From: an uncultured Desulfovibrionaceae bacterium | GTDB lineage: Bacteria; Desulfobacterota; Desulfovibrionia; Desulfovibrionales; Desulfovibrionaceae | Direction: 5' to 3' | DNA length: 12,156 nt | NCBI GenBank assembly: GCA_949427775.1 | Contig: CASQEL010000027.1 | Location: 1 to 12,156 of the forward strand | Shown: piece by piece, positions 1 through 6,648 of the stretch | Layout of the letters: each line of letters opens with the position of its first letter | How positions within the stretch are numbered: the first letter of the stretch is position 1 | Position numbers and translations under genes: made by a program | Notes under the pieces: model-generated | What the model was told of the DNA's origin: nothing | The model's database searches: none | What the model saw: only the letters and a program-made list of their open reading frames with translations

Positions 1-921
1 CAGCAGACGTTTGAGGTTGGTCTGAGCCATGGCCTTGAGAATGCCCATCAGGCCGGTGCCCAGGCCGGCGCCCAGCAGCGCCCAACCCCACCAGGACGGC
101 GCGGCGTCCAGGGGACCGAAAAATTCCAGCACCCGGAGAATGCCGTACAGGCCCGCGTTGATCATCGCTCCGGAGAGCAGGGCGGAAACATGGCTGGGCG
201 CGGCCGGATGGGCCTCCGGCAGCCAGATGTGCAGGGGGGCCATGCCTGCCTTGGCCCCGAAACCGAGCACGGCCAGCACGAACAGCAGAGAACCGCCGAC
301 ACCGTGCGCCGCGGTGAAATCGACAAAGGCGGTACTGCCGGCGCGCTGCCAGAGCAAGGCGAAGAAGGCCAGCAACAGCACGGCCCCCAGGTGGGCGGCC
401 ACCAGATACACCCAGGATGCGTCGCGGACCTGAGGTTCCGCGTCATTGAAGTCGATAAGGAAAAACGGCGACAGAGACATGACTTCCCAGGCCAGCAGGA
501 ACAAGGCCGCGTCACGCGCGGTGAAAACCAGGGCCAGCGAGGTCACCAGCAGCGTAAAGAACAGCCAATGGGCGGCGAAGTTGTGCTCATGCGGGGGGTA
601 GTGGCGCATGGCCAATCCGCCGGAGACGGCGCAGACGGCTCCGAGACCGAAGACCGGCAGCAAAAAAAGCCGGGTCAGCGCGTCCAGCCCCATGCGGCCG
701 CTGCCGAAGGGCAGTCCCCAGGGCAGCGTGCACTGCTGCGCGGTTTCCCAGGGGCCGGAAACAACAGCGCACAATCCGACGAGACAGCCGAGCAAAATGC
801 CGAGAGGACCGATGCCGTTGGCGGCGCGTACGGCGGCAGGCATGTGCGGAACCAGGGACAAGCATGCCGAAATGCCCGCGGTTGCGGCCAGAAATCCCAG
901 TGCAACAAGAAAAATACTCAT
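1..921 (-). CDS. hyfB: HyfB-like proton-translocating hydrogenase membrane subunit (N-terminal part)
   Basis: The first 307 codons of a membrane protein, read on the minus strand and still open at position 1, so the C-terminal half lies outside the window (the family is usually about 650-680 residues). It is hydrophobic throughout. It carries the signatures of the NuoM/NuoL/HyfB antiporter-like family: LLAWEVMSLSPFFL with the key glutamate E146 (equivalent to NuoM Glu144), and GAKAGMAPLHIWLPEAHPAA with the buried lysine K224, followed by APSHVSALLSG with H244. The LPEAHPAAPSHVSALLSG form is closer to HyfB/HycC of hydrogenase-4 and formate hydrogenlyase than to NuoM. In such complexes it would pump protons in the inner membrane, driven by electron transfer in the attached soluble hydrogenase module. 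The ATG at 921-919 is preceded by AAGG at a suitable distance. hyfB is usually the first membrane gene of its operon, so further hyf genes are expected off the left edge. A NuoM-like or Mrp-like relative cannot be fully excluded. Confidence 0.85.
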   Translation of the reverse strand, partial: MSIFLVALGFLAATAGISACLSLVPHMPAAVRAANGIGPLGILLGCLVGLCAVVSGPWETAQQCTLPWGLPFGSGRMGLDALTRLFLLPVFGLGAVCAVSGGLAMRHYPPHEHNFAAHWLFFTLLVTSLALVFTARDAALFLLAWEVMSLSPFFLIDFNDAEPQVRDASWVYLVAAHLGAVLLLAFFALLWQRAGSTAFVDFTAAHGVGGSLLFVLAVLGFGAKAGMAPLHIWLPEAHPAAPSHVSALLSGAMINAGLYGILRVLEFFGPLDAAPSWWGWALLGAGLGTGLMGILKAMAQTNLKRLL

Positions 922-1045
922 GGTGTACCCTGCCTTGGGGAATACTGGAAGCAGCGCAGTATGCCCTGAAGCGTGTATTGTTGCAAGAAAGAATTGCTGT
1001 CCCGCAAATTTCCGCGGGCGCTCATCCTCCGCCGCGGCTTGTTGC

Positions 1046-1074
1046 TCTATGAAAAAATGAGTAAAATTGGTCAA
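1046..1074 (-). promoter_or_regulatory. Candidate promoter for the hyfB-like gene
   Basis: On the minus strand, TTGACC (1074-1069, five of six matches to the -35 consensus) is followed after 17 nt by CATAGA (1051-1046), a weak -10. It would give a leader of roughly 120 nt before the ATG at 921. The -10 is poor, so this is only the best of several weak options. Confidence 0.25.
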
Positions 1075-1175
1075 ATTTGTTGGAAAGAGCAGACGAAGAA
1101 TACACAATGCGCCATAGTTGCTCAATGGATGCTATCACTGTGTTTTATGTGCATATATTCTTTTTATACAATCGC

Positions 1176-1206
1176 AAAAATATATTGCAATGAAGAATAT
1201 ATTTTT
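1176..1206. promoter_or_regulatory. AT-rich inverted repeat, possible operator
   Basis: AAAAATATAT at 1176-1185 is repeated in perfect inverted form (ATATATTTTT) at 1197-1206 with 11 nt between. It lies in the AT-rich core of a divergent intergenic region. The perfect 10-bp symmetry suggests a regulator site, but low-complexity AT sequence gives such repeats by chance more easily than mixed sequence. Confidence 0.3.
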
Positions 1207-1284
1207 ATTATTATAAATACAGCTTATATGTTGTATATGCTATTCTGATATATGTCATAAAAATATATCTGTACTAAATAATCG

Positions 1285-1297
1285 TTCACAATATTTC
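1285..1297 (+). repeat. 13-nt motif, copy 1 (upstream of TAXI gene)
   Basis: TTCACAATATTTC occurs here and again, identically, at 3088-3100 upstream of the DUF1850-permease genes. Both copies sit in non-coding DNA ahead of parts of the same TRAP transporter system. The function is unknown; a shared regulator site is an inference. Confidence 0.4.
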
Positions 1298-1607
1298 CCA
1301 TTGTCGGATTGTTTTTTTAATAAACAGCGTTTCCTCTTTTTGCTTCCGGTGACTCCTGCTCGCAATTTTTCTTGCATATGAAGAATGCCTGCTGTACAAA
1401 AAAGAGAAACTGTCTGGGGTGGGTAATCGGCGCGGTTCCTTCCCGCCGCGGGTGACGGAGCAGTCCGGCGATGGTCCGGGCGGGCTGCGGGCGCGGCATG
1501 TCCTGCGGGTCTGCCGCATCGTGATGAGGCTCGTCAGCCGCCGGAAACCGATCGCGGATTGTTGAGGAAAAAAACCATCATCATTCATTCCCTGAGGAGG
1601 CTTTCGC

Positions 1608-2561
1608 ATGAAACGCATCTGTATGCTTGCCCTGAGCGCGGCGCTGATTCTGGCGGCCGCCGCTGCCTTTGCCGCCGACGCCAAACGTCTGACCATGGCC
1701 ACGGGCGGCACGTCGGGCGTGTACTTTCCGCTCGGCGGGGCCATCAGTCAGGTCCTGTCCAGCAAAAGCGACGGCGCGCTGTCCGTTACCGCCCAGGCTA
1801 CGGGAGCGTCCGGAGAAAACATGCGCCTGACCCAGGCCAATGAAGTGGACCTGGCCATCGTTCAGAACGATGTGGCTCACGCCGCCTATAACGGTCTGGA
1901 ACCTTTCAAGAAGAAGCTCGGCGACGTGCGCGCTATCGCCCGCCTGTATCCCGAATATCTGCATGTGGTCGCCGGCAAGGAAAGCGGCGTCAAGGCGTTG
2001 GGCGATTTCAAGGGCAAGAAGGTGTCCGTGGGCGCGCGCGGCAGCGGCAACGAGGTGAACTGCCGCCAGATGTTCGGTTTCTACGGTCTGGACTATAACA
2101 ATATCAAGCCCATATTCCTGCCGTACGGCGAAACCGCGGATCAGTTCAAGGACCGCGCCATTGACGGTTTCGTGTTCACCATCGGCACGCCCAATCCGGC
2201 CATCCAGGACATCACCACCGCGCAGGAAGTGGTGTTCGTGCCGCTGGACGGAGCCAAGAGCGATGAAATCGTGGCGAAGTTCCCCTATCTGGTGAAGGAC
2301 GCCATCCCGGCCAATACCTATCGCGGACAGACGCAGCCCGTGCCGACCCTCTCCGTGCAGGCCATTCTGGTGGTGAACAAGGATATGCCCGACGATGTGG
2401 CGTATACCATCACCAAAACGTTGTTTGAGAATGTCGACGCCGTGGCCAAGGCGCACAACAAGGGGGCTGAAATCACGTTGAAGCAAGCCGCCGACGGCGT
2501 GACCATTCCCTTCCATCCGGGAGCCGCGAAGTTCCTGAAGGAAAAGGGCGTGCTCAAGTAG
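1608..2561 (+). CDS. TAXI-family TRAP transporter solute-binding protein
   Basis: A 317-residue periplasmic binding protein of the TAXI type (TRAP-associated extracytoplasmic immunogenic). The start is supported by GAGGAGG seven bases before the ATG. Residues 1-22 form a classical signal peptide (MKR, hydrophobic Ala/Leu core, cleavage after AFA). The mature protein begins with the family's substrate-site segment ATGGTSGVYFPLGG (31-44). It continues with NEVDLAIVQNDVAH (78-91) and GARGSGNEVN (142-151), all typical of TAXI proteins. The protein captures a small organic solute and delivers it to the fused DctQM permease encoded at 3872-5947. TAXI proteins have been linked to dicarboxylates and amino acids such as glutamate; the ligand here cannot be read from sequence. 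Binding protein first, then DUF1850, then fused permease is the usual order for this type, but here a long structured gap separates the first two genes, suggesting separate control of expression level. Confidence 0.93.
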   Translation: MKRICMLALSAALILAAAAAFAADAKRLTMATGGTSGVYFPLGGAISQVLSSKSDGALSVTAQATGASGENMRLTQANEVDLAIVQNDVAHAAYNGLEPFKKKLGDVRAIARLYPEYLHVVAGKESGVKALGDFKGKKVSVGARGSGNEVNCRQMFGFYGLDYNNIKPIFLPYGETADQFKDRAIDGFVFTIGTPNPAIQDITTAQEVVFVPLDGAKSDEIVAKFPYLVKDAIPANTYRGQTQPVPTLSVQAILVVNKDMPDDVAYTITKTLFENVDAVAKAHNKGAEITLKQAADGVTIPFHPGAAKFLKEKGVLK

Positions 2562-2597
2562 GCGTTCGTACCTTGGCGTATCCATGCAATAAGGCAT

Positions 2598-2776
2598 TTG
2601 CGGGCGCCGGATGCGTTGAAGACGCGCTTTGCGCCGGCGGACTTCAAGGGAATTCGGCCCGAACGAGCGGCGGAGCCGGACCGTTCCGATGGGAAGGCGG
2701 TCGCAGGTCGTTCGGGCCGGGCGAGTATTTGGAGCAAAGCGCACTCTTCCGCGCCAAAAGAGCGCTTTTCTCGCCC
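2598..2776 (+). other. Highly structured 3' region of the TAXI transcript
   Basis: A run of strong complementary segments starting 36 nt after the TAXI stop. CGCCGG 2605-2610 pairs with 2634-2639, with GCGT/ACGC nested inside. A perfect 12-bp stem pairs 2655-2666 with 2708-2719 and encloses GACCGTTCC 2679-2687 pairing with 2692-2702 (2-nt bulge). GGCGAG 2720-2725 pairs with 2770-2775 and encloses AAAGCG/CGCTTT (2736-2741 with 2763-2768) and CTCTT/AAGAG (2744-2748 with 2758-2762). No clear U-tract follows, so it is not a standard intrinsic terminator. It could stabilise the binding-protein mRNA, weaken read-through to the permease, or be a small RNA. Confidence 0.5.
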
Positions 2777-2831
2777 TTGCTACGTGTTCCGTCTTATTGA
2801 TGGATAAGCTTTACGGCATACAGCAGCATGC

Positions 2832-2867
2832 AATGCCGCGGAGGTGGACAACAGCCTTCGCGGCATT
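2832..2867 (+). terminator. 14-bp hairpin, possible terminator without U-tract
   Basis: Positions 2832-2845 pair with 2854-2867 over 14 bp including two G-U pairs, around an 8-nt loop; the outer nine pairs (AATGCCGCG with CGCGGCATT) are perfect. The following bases are CCGGTC with no T-run, so termination efficiency is uncertain. It is the last strong hairpin before the AT-rich promoter of the next gene, which fits an end-of-transcript role. Confidence 0.4.
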
Positions 2868-2936
2868 CCGGTCGTGGATCATGGCGTCCGGCCCTCTCTT
2901 GTCCGGATGGCCTCCGGGGCAAAATTATCCGATTTG

Positions 2937-3021
2937 GTAATACGCTGACATTACAAAGAAAATGTATATGTCAAATTCAAGGATCAATCAGATATTTTCA
3001 GTAATTTTAGTATGTTATAAT
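2937..3021 (+). promoter_or_regulatory. Promoter region for DUF1850-permease genes, extended -10
   Basis: A perfect extended -10, TGTTATAAT, lies at 3013-3021, with TTTTCA at 2995-3000 as a weak -35 at 15 nt. The surroundings (2930-3030) are strongly AT-rich. Upstream, GTAAT 2937-2941 and ATTAC 2950-2954 form a short inverted repeat that could be an operator. The promoter would give a leader of about 210 nt before the ATG at 3238, containing the second copy of the 13-nt repeat. Confidence 0.5.
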
Positions 3022-3087
3022 TTCAGGTGATTTTGCCTTGGGATGGCCTCGGGTTCATACTGCGGGTATTGCAGATTTTGGAGCAGT

Positions 3088-3100
3088 TTCACAATATTTC
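3088..3100 (+). repeat. 13-nt motif, copy 2 (upstream of DUF1850 gene)
   Basis: Identical to TTCACAATATTTC at 1285-1297. It lies about 67 nt downstream of the extended -10, so if bound by a repressor it would act as a roadblock in the leader or mark a second promoter. It contains TTCACAA, which resembles a Rex half-site, but the expected partner half is poor. Confidence 0.4.
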
Positions 3101-3237
3101 TTTTTTAGAGAGACATTGTTGTGCGATTCGGGTGTCAACATTTTTTGCCTGCATGGCCTTGTGAAAAGAAAAGAACGGCCCGGCAGCGGGATTTTCGGGG
3201 AGCGACGAAGAAAATCGTCTGCACATTGTCGCGCATC

Positions 3238-3771
3238 ATGAAAGCGGAACTGTTTTCGGTGCGAAAGCTCTGGGTGTGGCGTCTGCTGTGCTGTCTTGCG
3301 GCATGGGCGGATCCGTGCGGCGCGTCGTCGCTTGAGCAGACATCCGGCGCTGTTTCCGGCGTACAGCGGTTGTGTCTGCGGACGGCGGACGGTCGTCCGG
3401 TTTTTTCCGTTCCTCTGGCGGAAGGGAAGGAGTTCGGCATCCTCTTCATCCATTCCGTCGCCAGAAGTCCGGTGGAGGAATGGTTTCGGGCAGAGCGCGG
3501 CGTCATCCGTTTGAAGCGTACCATATATCAGGATTTCGGCGCCGGATTGCCTTTTGAACCGGGGCCGGGACAGCGCATGACGTTTTTGCGGGGAAAAATC
3601 GTACTTGCCGGGTTTGATATGCCCCTGCCGCGTTTCGACGTCCGGATAGGGCGGATTGCGCGGCATGCGCTGCTGTTGCCGGGGGACGGGACGTGCCGTG
3701 TCGTGCCGCTGGAGACCTTGTCTCCTCCCGGCACGGCGTTGACGTTTTCGCTGGAAAACGCGGACCGGTGA
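3238..3771 (+). CDS. DUF1850 protein, TAXI-TRAP companion
   Basis: A 177-residue protein with the DUF1850 signature IHSVARSPVEEWF (71-83) and FGAGLPF (100-106). DUF1850 genes commonly lie between a TAXI binding protein and the fused TRAP permease, as here; their biochemical role has not been established. The N-terminus (about 1-30) has a charged start and a Leu/Cys/Trp/Ala-rich stretch, consistent with a signal peptide or anchor, so the conserved part is probably periplasmic. The start is uncertain: no good Shine-Dalgarno precedes the ATG at 3238. A GTG at 3121 and a TTG at 3226 are in frame, but the extra N-terminal residues from the GTG look non-conserved and would bury the signal sequence. 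A hairpin and 100 bp separate it from the permease gene, with which it is probably co-transcribed. Confidence 0.82.
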   Translation: MKAELFSVRKLWVWRLLCCLAAWADPCGASSLEQTSGAVSGVQRLCLRTADGRPVFSVPLAEGKEFGILFIHSVARSPVEEWFRAERGVIRLKRTIYQDFGAGLPFEPGPGQRMTFLRGKIVLAGFDMPLPRFDVRIGRIARHALLLPGDGTCRVVPLETLSPPGTALTFSLENADR

Positions 3772-3819
3772 ACACGGCGTCCGCGGAGCGAAATCGTACG
3801 GACGACGAGGGCGACGCAT

Positions 3820-3842
3820 CAGTCGGCGGATGCGGCCGACTG
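3820..3842 (+). other. Intercistronic hairpin between DUF1850 and permease genes
   Basis: CAGTCGGC at 3820-3827 pairs with GCCGACTG at 3835-3842 (8 bp, 7-nt loop), ending 13 nt before the permease Shine-Dalgarno region (AGGAAGGAAAGG, 3856-3867). A weaker pair, CGTCCG/CGGACG, lies just upstream. It may tune processing or translation within the operon. Confidence 0.4.
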
Positions 3843-3871
3843 TGGATTGCAACACAGGAAGGAAAGGATAG

Positions 3872-5947
3872 ATGAGCCACAAGAACCGGATGGAAATCGT
3901 GAAGGAGGAGGGAGCGGGCAACTTTGCCCTGGAGGGCAAACTTGACTCCGCCGCTGTTGAAAAAGTTCAGGAAACCGTGGATGTTTCCGAAATCGTCGCC
4001 AAATACGACAAGGAAGCCGTCTACAGAACCTTCAAGGGATGGCTCGATTCGGCCATCCGTTGTCTGTGCATTCTTTTTTCGGCCTTCCATCTTTATACGG
4101 CGGCTGCGGGCGCTTTTGCGCCGCAGATTCAGCGATCCGTCCACCTCGGTTTCGTTCTCACCCTCATCTATCTGCTCTATCCGGCCCGCGCCGACGGCGA
4201 CCGTCATAAACTGGCGTGGTACGACGTGCTCCTGGCATTCCTCGGGGCTGTCGTCTGCGGCTACATCATCTGGAATTACGATATTATCGTGATGGAAGCG
4301 GATGTCCCCGGCACGCTGGACTACGTCATGGGCGGGCTGGCCATCGTGCTGGTGCTGGAGGCCACCCGGCGTATCGTGGGATTGCCCATCGCCCTGGTGG
4401 CGCTGGTGTTTCTGCTCTACGCAAAATTCGGCGCGTATATTCCGGGCATGTTGGGACACAGAGGATTTTCCTTTTCGCGCATCATTTCCCATATGTACCT
4501 GACGACGGAAGGTATTTTCGGCATGCCGTTGGGTGTTTCGGCCTCCTTCGTGTTTCTGTTCATTCTGTTCGGGGCCTTTTTGCACAGCACGGGACTCGGC
4601 AAATTCTTCATCGATCTGGCGTTGGCCGCCGCGGGGCGCTATGTGGGCGGCCCTGCCAAGGTGGCCGTGCTGGCAAGCGGTTTTTTCGGCACCATTTCCG
4701 GCAGTTCCGTCGCCAACACGGTGTCCACGGGCACATTCACCATCCCGCTGATGAAGAGTGTGGGCTATCGCGGCTCATTCGCGGGCGCGGTGGAAGCGGC
4801 GTCCTCCACGGGCGGACAGATCATGCCCCCGATCATGGGGGCGGCGGCGTTCATCATGGCGCAATTCCTGGGCGTGGGATACGTGGAAATCGCCAAGGCC
4901 GCGCTCATCCCGGCCCTGCTGTATTATCTGGCCGTGGGCTTCATGGTGCATATGGAAGCCAAGCGGCTGGGATTGAAAGGCATCCCCAAGGAACGCCTGC
5001 CCCGCACCTGGCATGTGCTGCGGGAGGGCGGCTATCTGCTGATTCCCATTTTTGTGCTGATTTACCTGCTGATGCAGGGGTATACGCCGCTCAAAGCCGC
5101 GTACTACTGTATTCTGAGCACGGTGATCATTTCGGCTGTCGCCAACAACTGGAAGGCGTGGCGGGGCGCGTCCTATAATAATGAAAGCGAAGCTTCCGCC
5201 TTGCTGGAATGCAACGTCGCCACAGGAAAGGACATTCTGCAGGCCATGGAAAACGGGGGACGCCTGGCCCTGGGCGTGGCCGCGGCCTGCGCCTGTACCG
5301 GCCTGGTCATCGGGGTGGTCACGCTGACGGGCATGGGGCTCAAGCTCGCCAACACCATCGTCACGCTTTCGGGCGACAGTTTTATGCTGACGTTGCTTTT
5401 CACCATGTGCGCTTCCATCATTTTGGGCATGGGGTTGCCTACTACCGCCAAGTATATCGTGCTGGCCACCATCGCCGCGCCTGCCATTCAGCATTTTGAT
5501 GTGCCCGTATTGGCCGCGCATTTGTTCATCATGTATTTCGGCATATTGGCTGACCTGACGCCGCCTGTGGCCCTGGCGGCGTACGCGGCGGCGGGCATCG
5601 CGAGGGCCGATCCCAACGCCACGGGATTCATGGCGGTCAAAATGGCTTTGGCGGGCTTTTTGATTCCCTACATTTTTTGTTACAACCCCGGTCTGCTGAT
5701 GATCGGCGCGACGCCGGCGGAGATCGCCTTCTACGTCGTAACCGCGGCTATAGGCATCGCCTCCCTGTCTTTCGCCAGCGTGGGATACTGGGTGCGCGAC
5801 CTGCATCTCTGGGAGCGTATCCCATTGATCGGCGCGGCCATCGCCCTGATTTTTCCCGGTTTGCGTACTGACTTGCTCGGCGTGGGGATCATGGTGGTCG
5901 TGTATATTCTGCAAAAGGTCTTTCCCGGAGAAGCGGCGACTGCATAG
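3872..5947 (+). CDS. TRAP transporter fused permease (DctQ-DctM, TAXI type)
   Basis: A 691-residue inner-membrane protein that fuses the small (DctQ-like) and large (DctM-like) TRAP permease subunits and drives solute uptake with an ion gradient. A hydrophilic N-terminal segment (1-58) precedes a group of about four membrane spans (60-190), then the large domain of many spans. Family motifs in the large domain: GFFGTISGSSVANTVSTGTF (270-289), EAASSTGGQIMPPIMGAAAF (308-327), ILGMGLPTTAKYI (517-529) and FGILADLTPPVALAAYAAAG (556-575). The start is fixed by AGGAAGGAAAGG just before the ATG. The length is normal for the fused TAXI permease family. It works with the binding protein at 1608-2561. 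Substrate is unknown; TAXI-linked fused permeases are often labelled only as C4-dicarboxylate-like transporters. Confidence 0.94.
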   Translation: MSHKNRMEIVKEEGAGNFALEGKLDSAAVEKVQETVDVSEIVAKYDKEAVYRTFKGWLDSAIRCLCILFSAFHLYTAAAGAFAPQIQRSVHLGFVLTLIYLLYPARADGDRHKLAWYDVLLAFLGAVVCGYIIWNYDIIVMEADVPGTLDYVMGGLAIVLVLEATRRIVGLPIALVALVFLLYAKFGAYIPGMLGHRGFSFSRIISHMYLTTEGIFGMPLGVSASFVFLFILFGAFLHSTGLGKFFIDLALAAAGRYVGGPAKVAVLASGFFGTISGSSVANTVSTGTFTIPLMKSVGYRGSFAGAVEAASSTGGQIMPPIMGAAAFIMAQFLGVGYVEIAKAALIPALLYYLAVGFMVHMEAKRLGLKGIPKERLPRTWHVLREGGYLLIPIFVLIYLLMQGYTPLKAAYYCILSTVIISAVANNWKAWRGASYNNESEASALLECNVATGKDILQAMENGGRLALGVAAACACTGLVIGVVTLTGMGLKLANTIVTLSGDSFMLTLLFTMCASIILGMGLPTTAKYIVLATIAAPAIQHFDVPVLAAHLFIMYFGILADLTPPVALAAYAAAGIARADPNATGFMAVKMALAGFLIPYIFCYNPGLLMIGATPAEIAFYVVTAAIGIASLSFASVGYWVRDLHLWERIPLIGAAIALIFPGLRTDLLGVGIMVVVYILQKVFPGEAATA

Positions 5948-5959
5948 CGCAGCATGGAT

Positions 5960-6010
5960 GGAAAGCATAATGCTTTCCCAAAACGTCGGCCCGGAGCATG
6001 TCCGGGCTGA
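5960..6010 (+). terminator. Tandem hairpins after the permease gene
   Basis: GGAAAGCAT 5960-5968 and ATGCTTTCC 5970-5978 form a perfect palindrome around one base, 13 nt after the permease stop. A second hairpin follows: TCGGCCCGGA 5986-5995 with TCCGGGCTGA 6001-6010 (one G-U pair, 5-nt loop). Neither has a T-run after it. Together they probably mark the end of the TRAP transcript; the first could also be a protein-binding site. Confidence 0.45.
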
Positions 6011-6073
6011 TGCCGTATGTCGTTGCGGCTACTGCACGGCGCGGCGTCATGGCGCGCGGAAGCCGCACGAGTC

Positions 6074-6107
6074 TTGACAGCGCCATCCAATAACAGTAAT
6101 TTTTACT
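6074..6107 (+). promoter_or_regulatory. perR-like gene promoter with PerR/Fur-type operator
   Basis: A perfect -35, TTGACA, is at 6074-6079. At 17 nt spacing the -10 is the weak TAATTT (6097-6102). Overlapping the -10, AGTAATTTTTACT (6095-6107) is a perfect 5-3-5 inverted repeat of AT-rich type, placed where a repressor would block RNA polymerase and only 16 nt before the regulator's ATG. Autoregulation by the encoded PerR-like protein is an inference from position and symmetry. Confidence 0.55.
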
Positions 6108-6123
6108 AAATTATGGAGGGCCT

Positions 6124-6516
6124 ATGGCACGGATTCAAACCAGAATGACACGTCAGAGGGCTGTTATTCTTGAAGAATTACGTAAATTGAAAAGTCATCC
6201 CACAGCGGACGAGCTTTACAGTATTGTCCGGGAACGCCTGCCCCGCATCAGCCTGGGGACGGTGTACAGAAACCTTGATTTTTTAGCTGATACGGGTGAA
6301 ATATTGAAGCTTGAAGCGGCCGGTTCCACCAAGCGTTTTGATGGGGACACCTCCTGGCATCAGCATGTTCGGTGTGTACATTGCGGACGAATTGGTGATA
6401 TTATGACGCCGCGCCCGGCCCCTGATGTGGAGGGGCTTGCCGTGGATGGATTTTCCATCATCGGGGCGCGTGTGGAATACGACGGCATTTGCGAGCGTTG
6501 CGCGGGCAAGCAATAG
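6124..6516 (+). CDS. perR: Fur-family regulator, PerR type
   Basis: A 130-residue Fur-family repressor with an N-terminal winged helix (about 1-70; the segment HPTADELYSIV and RISLGTVYRNLDFLADTGEI are diagnostic) and a C-terminal metal-binding dimerisation domain. The structural zinc site is complete: C84 and C87 (CVHC), C123 and C126 (CERC). The regulatory-metal ligands known from Bacillus subtilis PerR are also present at the matching places: H25, D73, H79, H81 and D92. An aspartate at the last position is typical of peroxide-sensing PerR rather than Fur, in which the residue is usually Glu. The protein probably represses oxidative-stress and iron genes until its metal site is oxidised. GGAGGG lies three bases before the ATG, which is close; M8 is an alternative start. 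The neighbours, bacterioferritin and rubredoxin, fit the regulon. A Fur or Zur role is not fully excluded. Confidence 0.85.
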   Translation: MARIQTRMTRQRAVILEELRKLKSHPTADELYSIVRERLPRISLGTVYRNLDFLADTGEILKLEAAGSTKRFDGDTSWHQHVRCVHCGRIGDIMTPRPAPDVEGLAVDGFSIIGARVEYDGICERCAGKQ

Positions 6517-6550
6517 GGGAAGACCAGGCATTCCGGCGGTTATGATTATC

Positions 6551-6599
6551 GCGATGCCCCGGTGTTTCGCCGGTTTTCCCGGTATGTTCGGCGCATCGC
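6551..6599 (+). other. Long-range hairpin between perR-like gene and bfr
   Basis: GCGATGC 6551-6557 pairs with GCATCGC 6593-6599, enclosing short CCGG repeats. It sits in the 132-bp gap between the regulator and bacterioferritin. There is no T-run. I could not find a convincing separate bfr promoter here (TATGAT at 6541-6546 lacks a -35), so read-through from the perR promoter is possible. Confidence 0.25.
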
Positions 6600-6648
6600 T
6601 CCGCCGGAGAGTGAATTCTTAACCCTGTTGATACGCAAGGAGTTGCAC

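Larger units (their letters stand above)
922..1607. other. Divergent intergenic region with AT-rich core
   Basis: A 686-bp gap between the divergent hyfB-like and TAXI binding-protein genes. I see no convincing gene in it; the open frames that cross it have no ribosome-binding site and no recognisable product. About 1130-1330 is far richer in A and T than the flanks and holds many TATA-like strings, so single promoter boxes cannot be picked reliably for the plus strand. It also contains a 10-bp inverted repeat (1176-1206) and a 13-nt motif shared with the region upstream of the DUF1850 gene (1285-1297). The part from 1400 to 1607 is GC-rich and probably the 5' leader of the TAXI gene. Confidence 0.7.

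Noticed and set aside
190..969. A 259-codon plus-strand open frame rich in Gly, Gln and Arg
   Set aside because: It is antisense to the HyfB-like gene, whose family motifs are unmistakable, and its composition is that of a shadow frame.
1274..1291. Possible Rex operator around TTCACAA (also at 3088)
   Set aside because: The partner half-site is a poor match at both places, so only an unnamed shared motif is reported.
1581..2744. A 387-codon minus-strand open frame
   Set aside because: It is antisense to the TAXI binding-protein gene and to the structured gap; no family resemblance.
4216..5178. A 320-codon plus-strand frame, and large minus-strand frames at 3503-4585 and 4775-5968
   Set aside because: All are shadows of the fused TRAP permease, which matches its family end to end.
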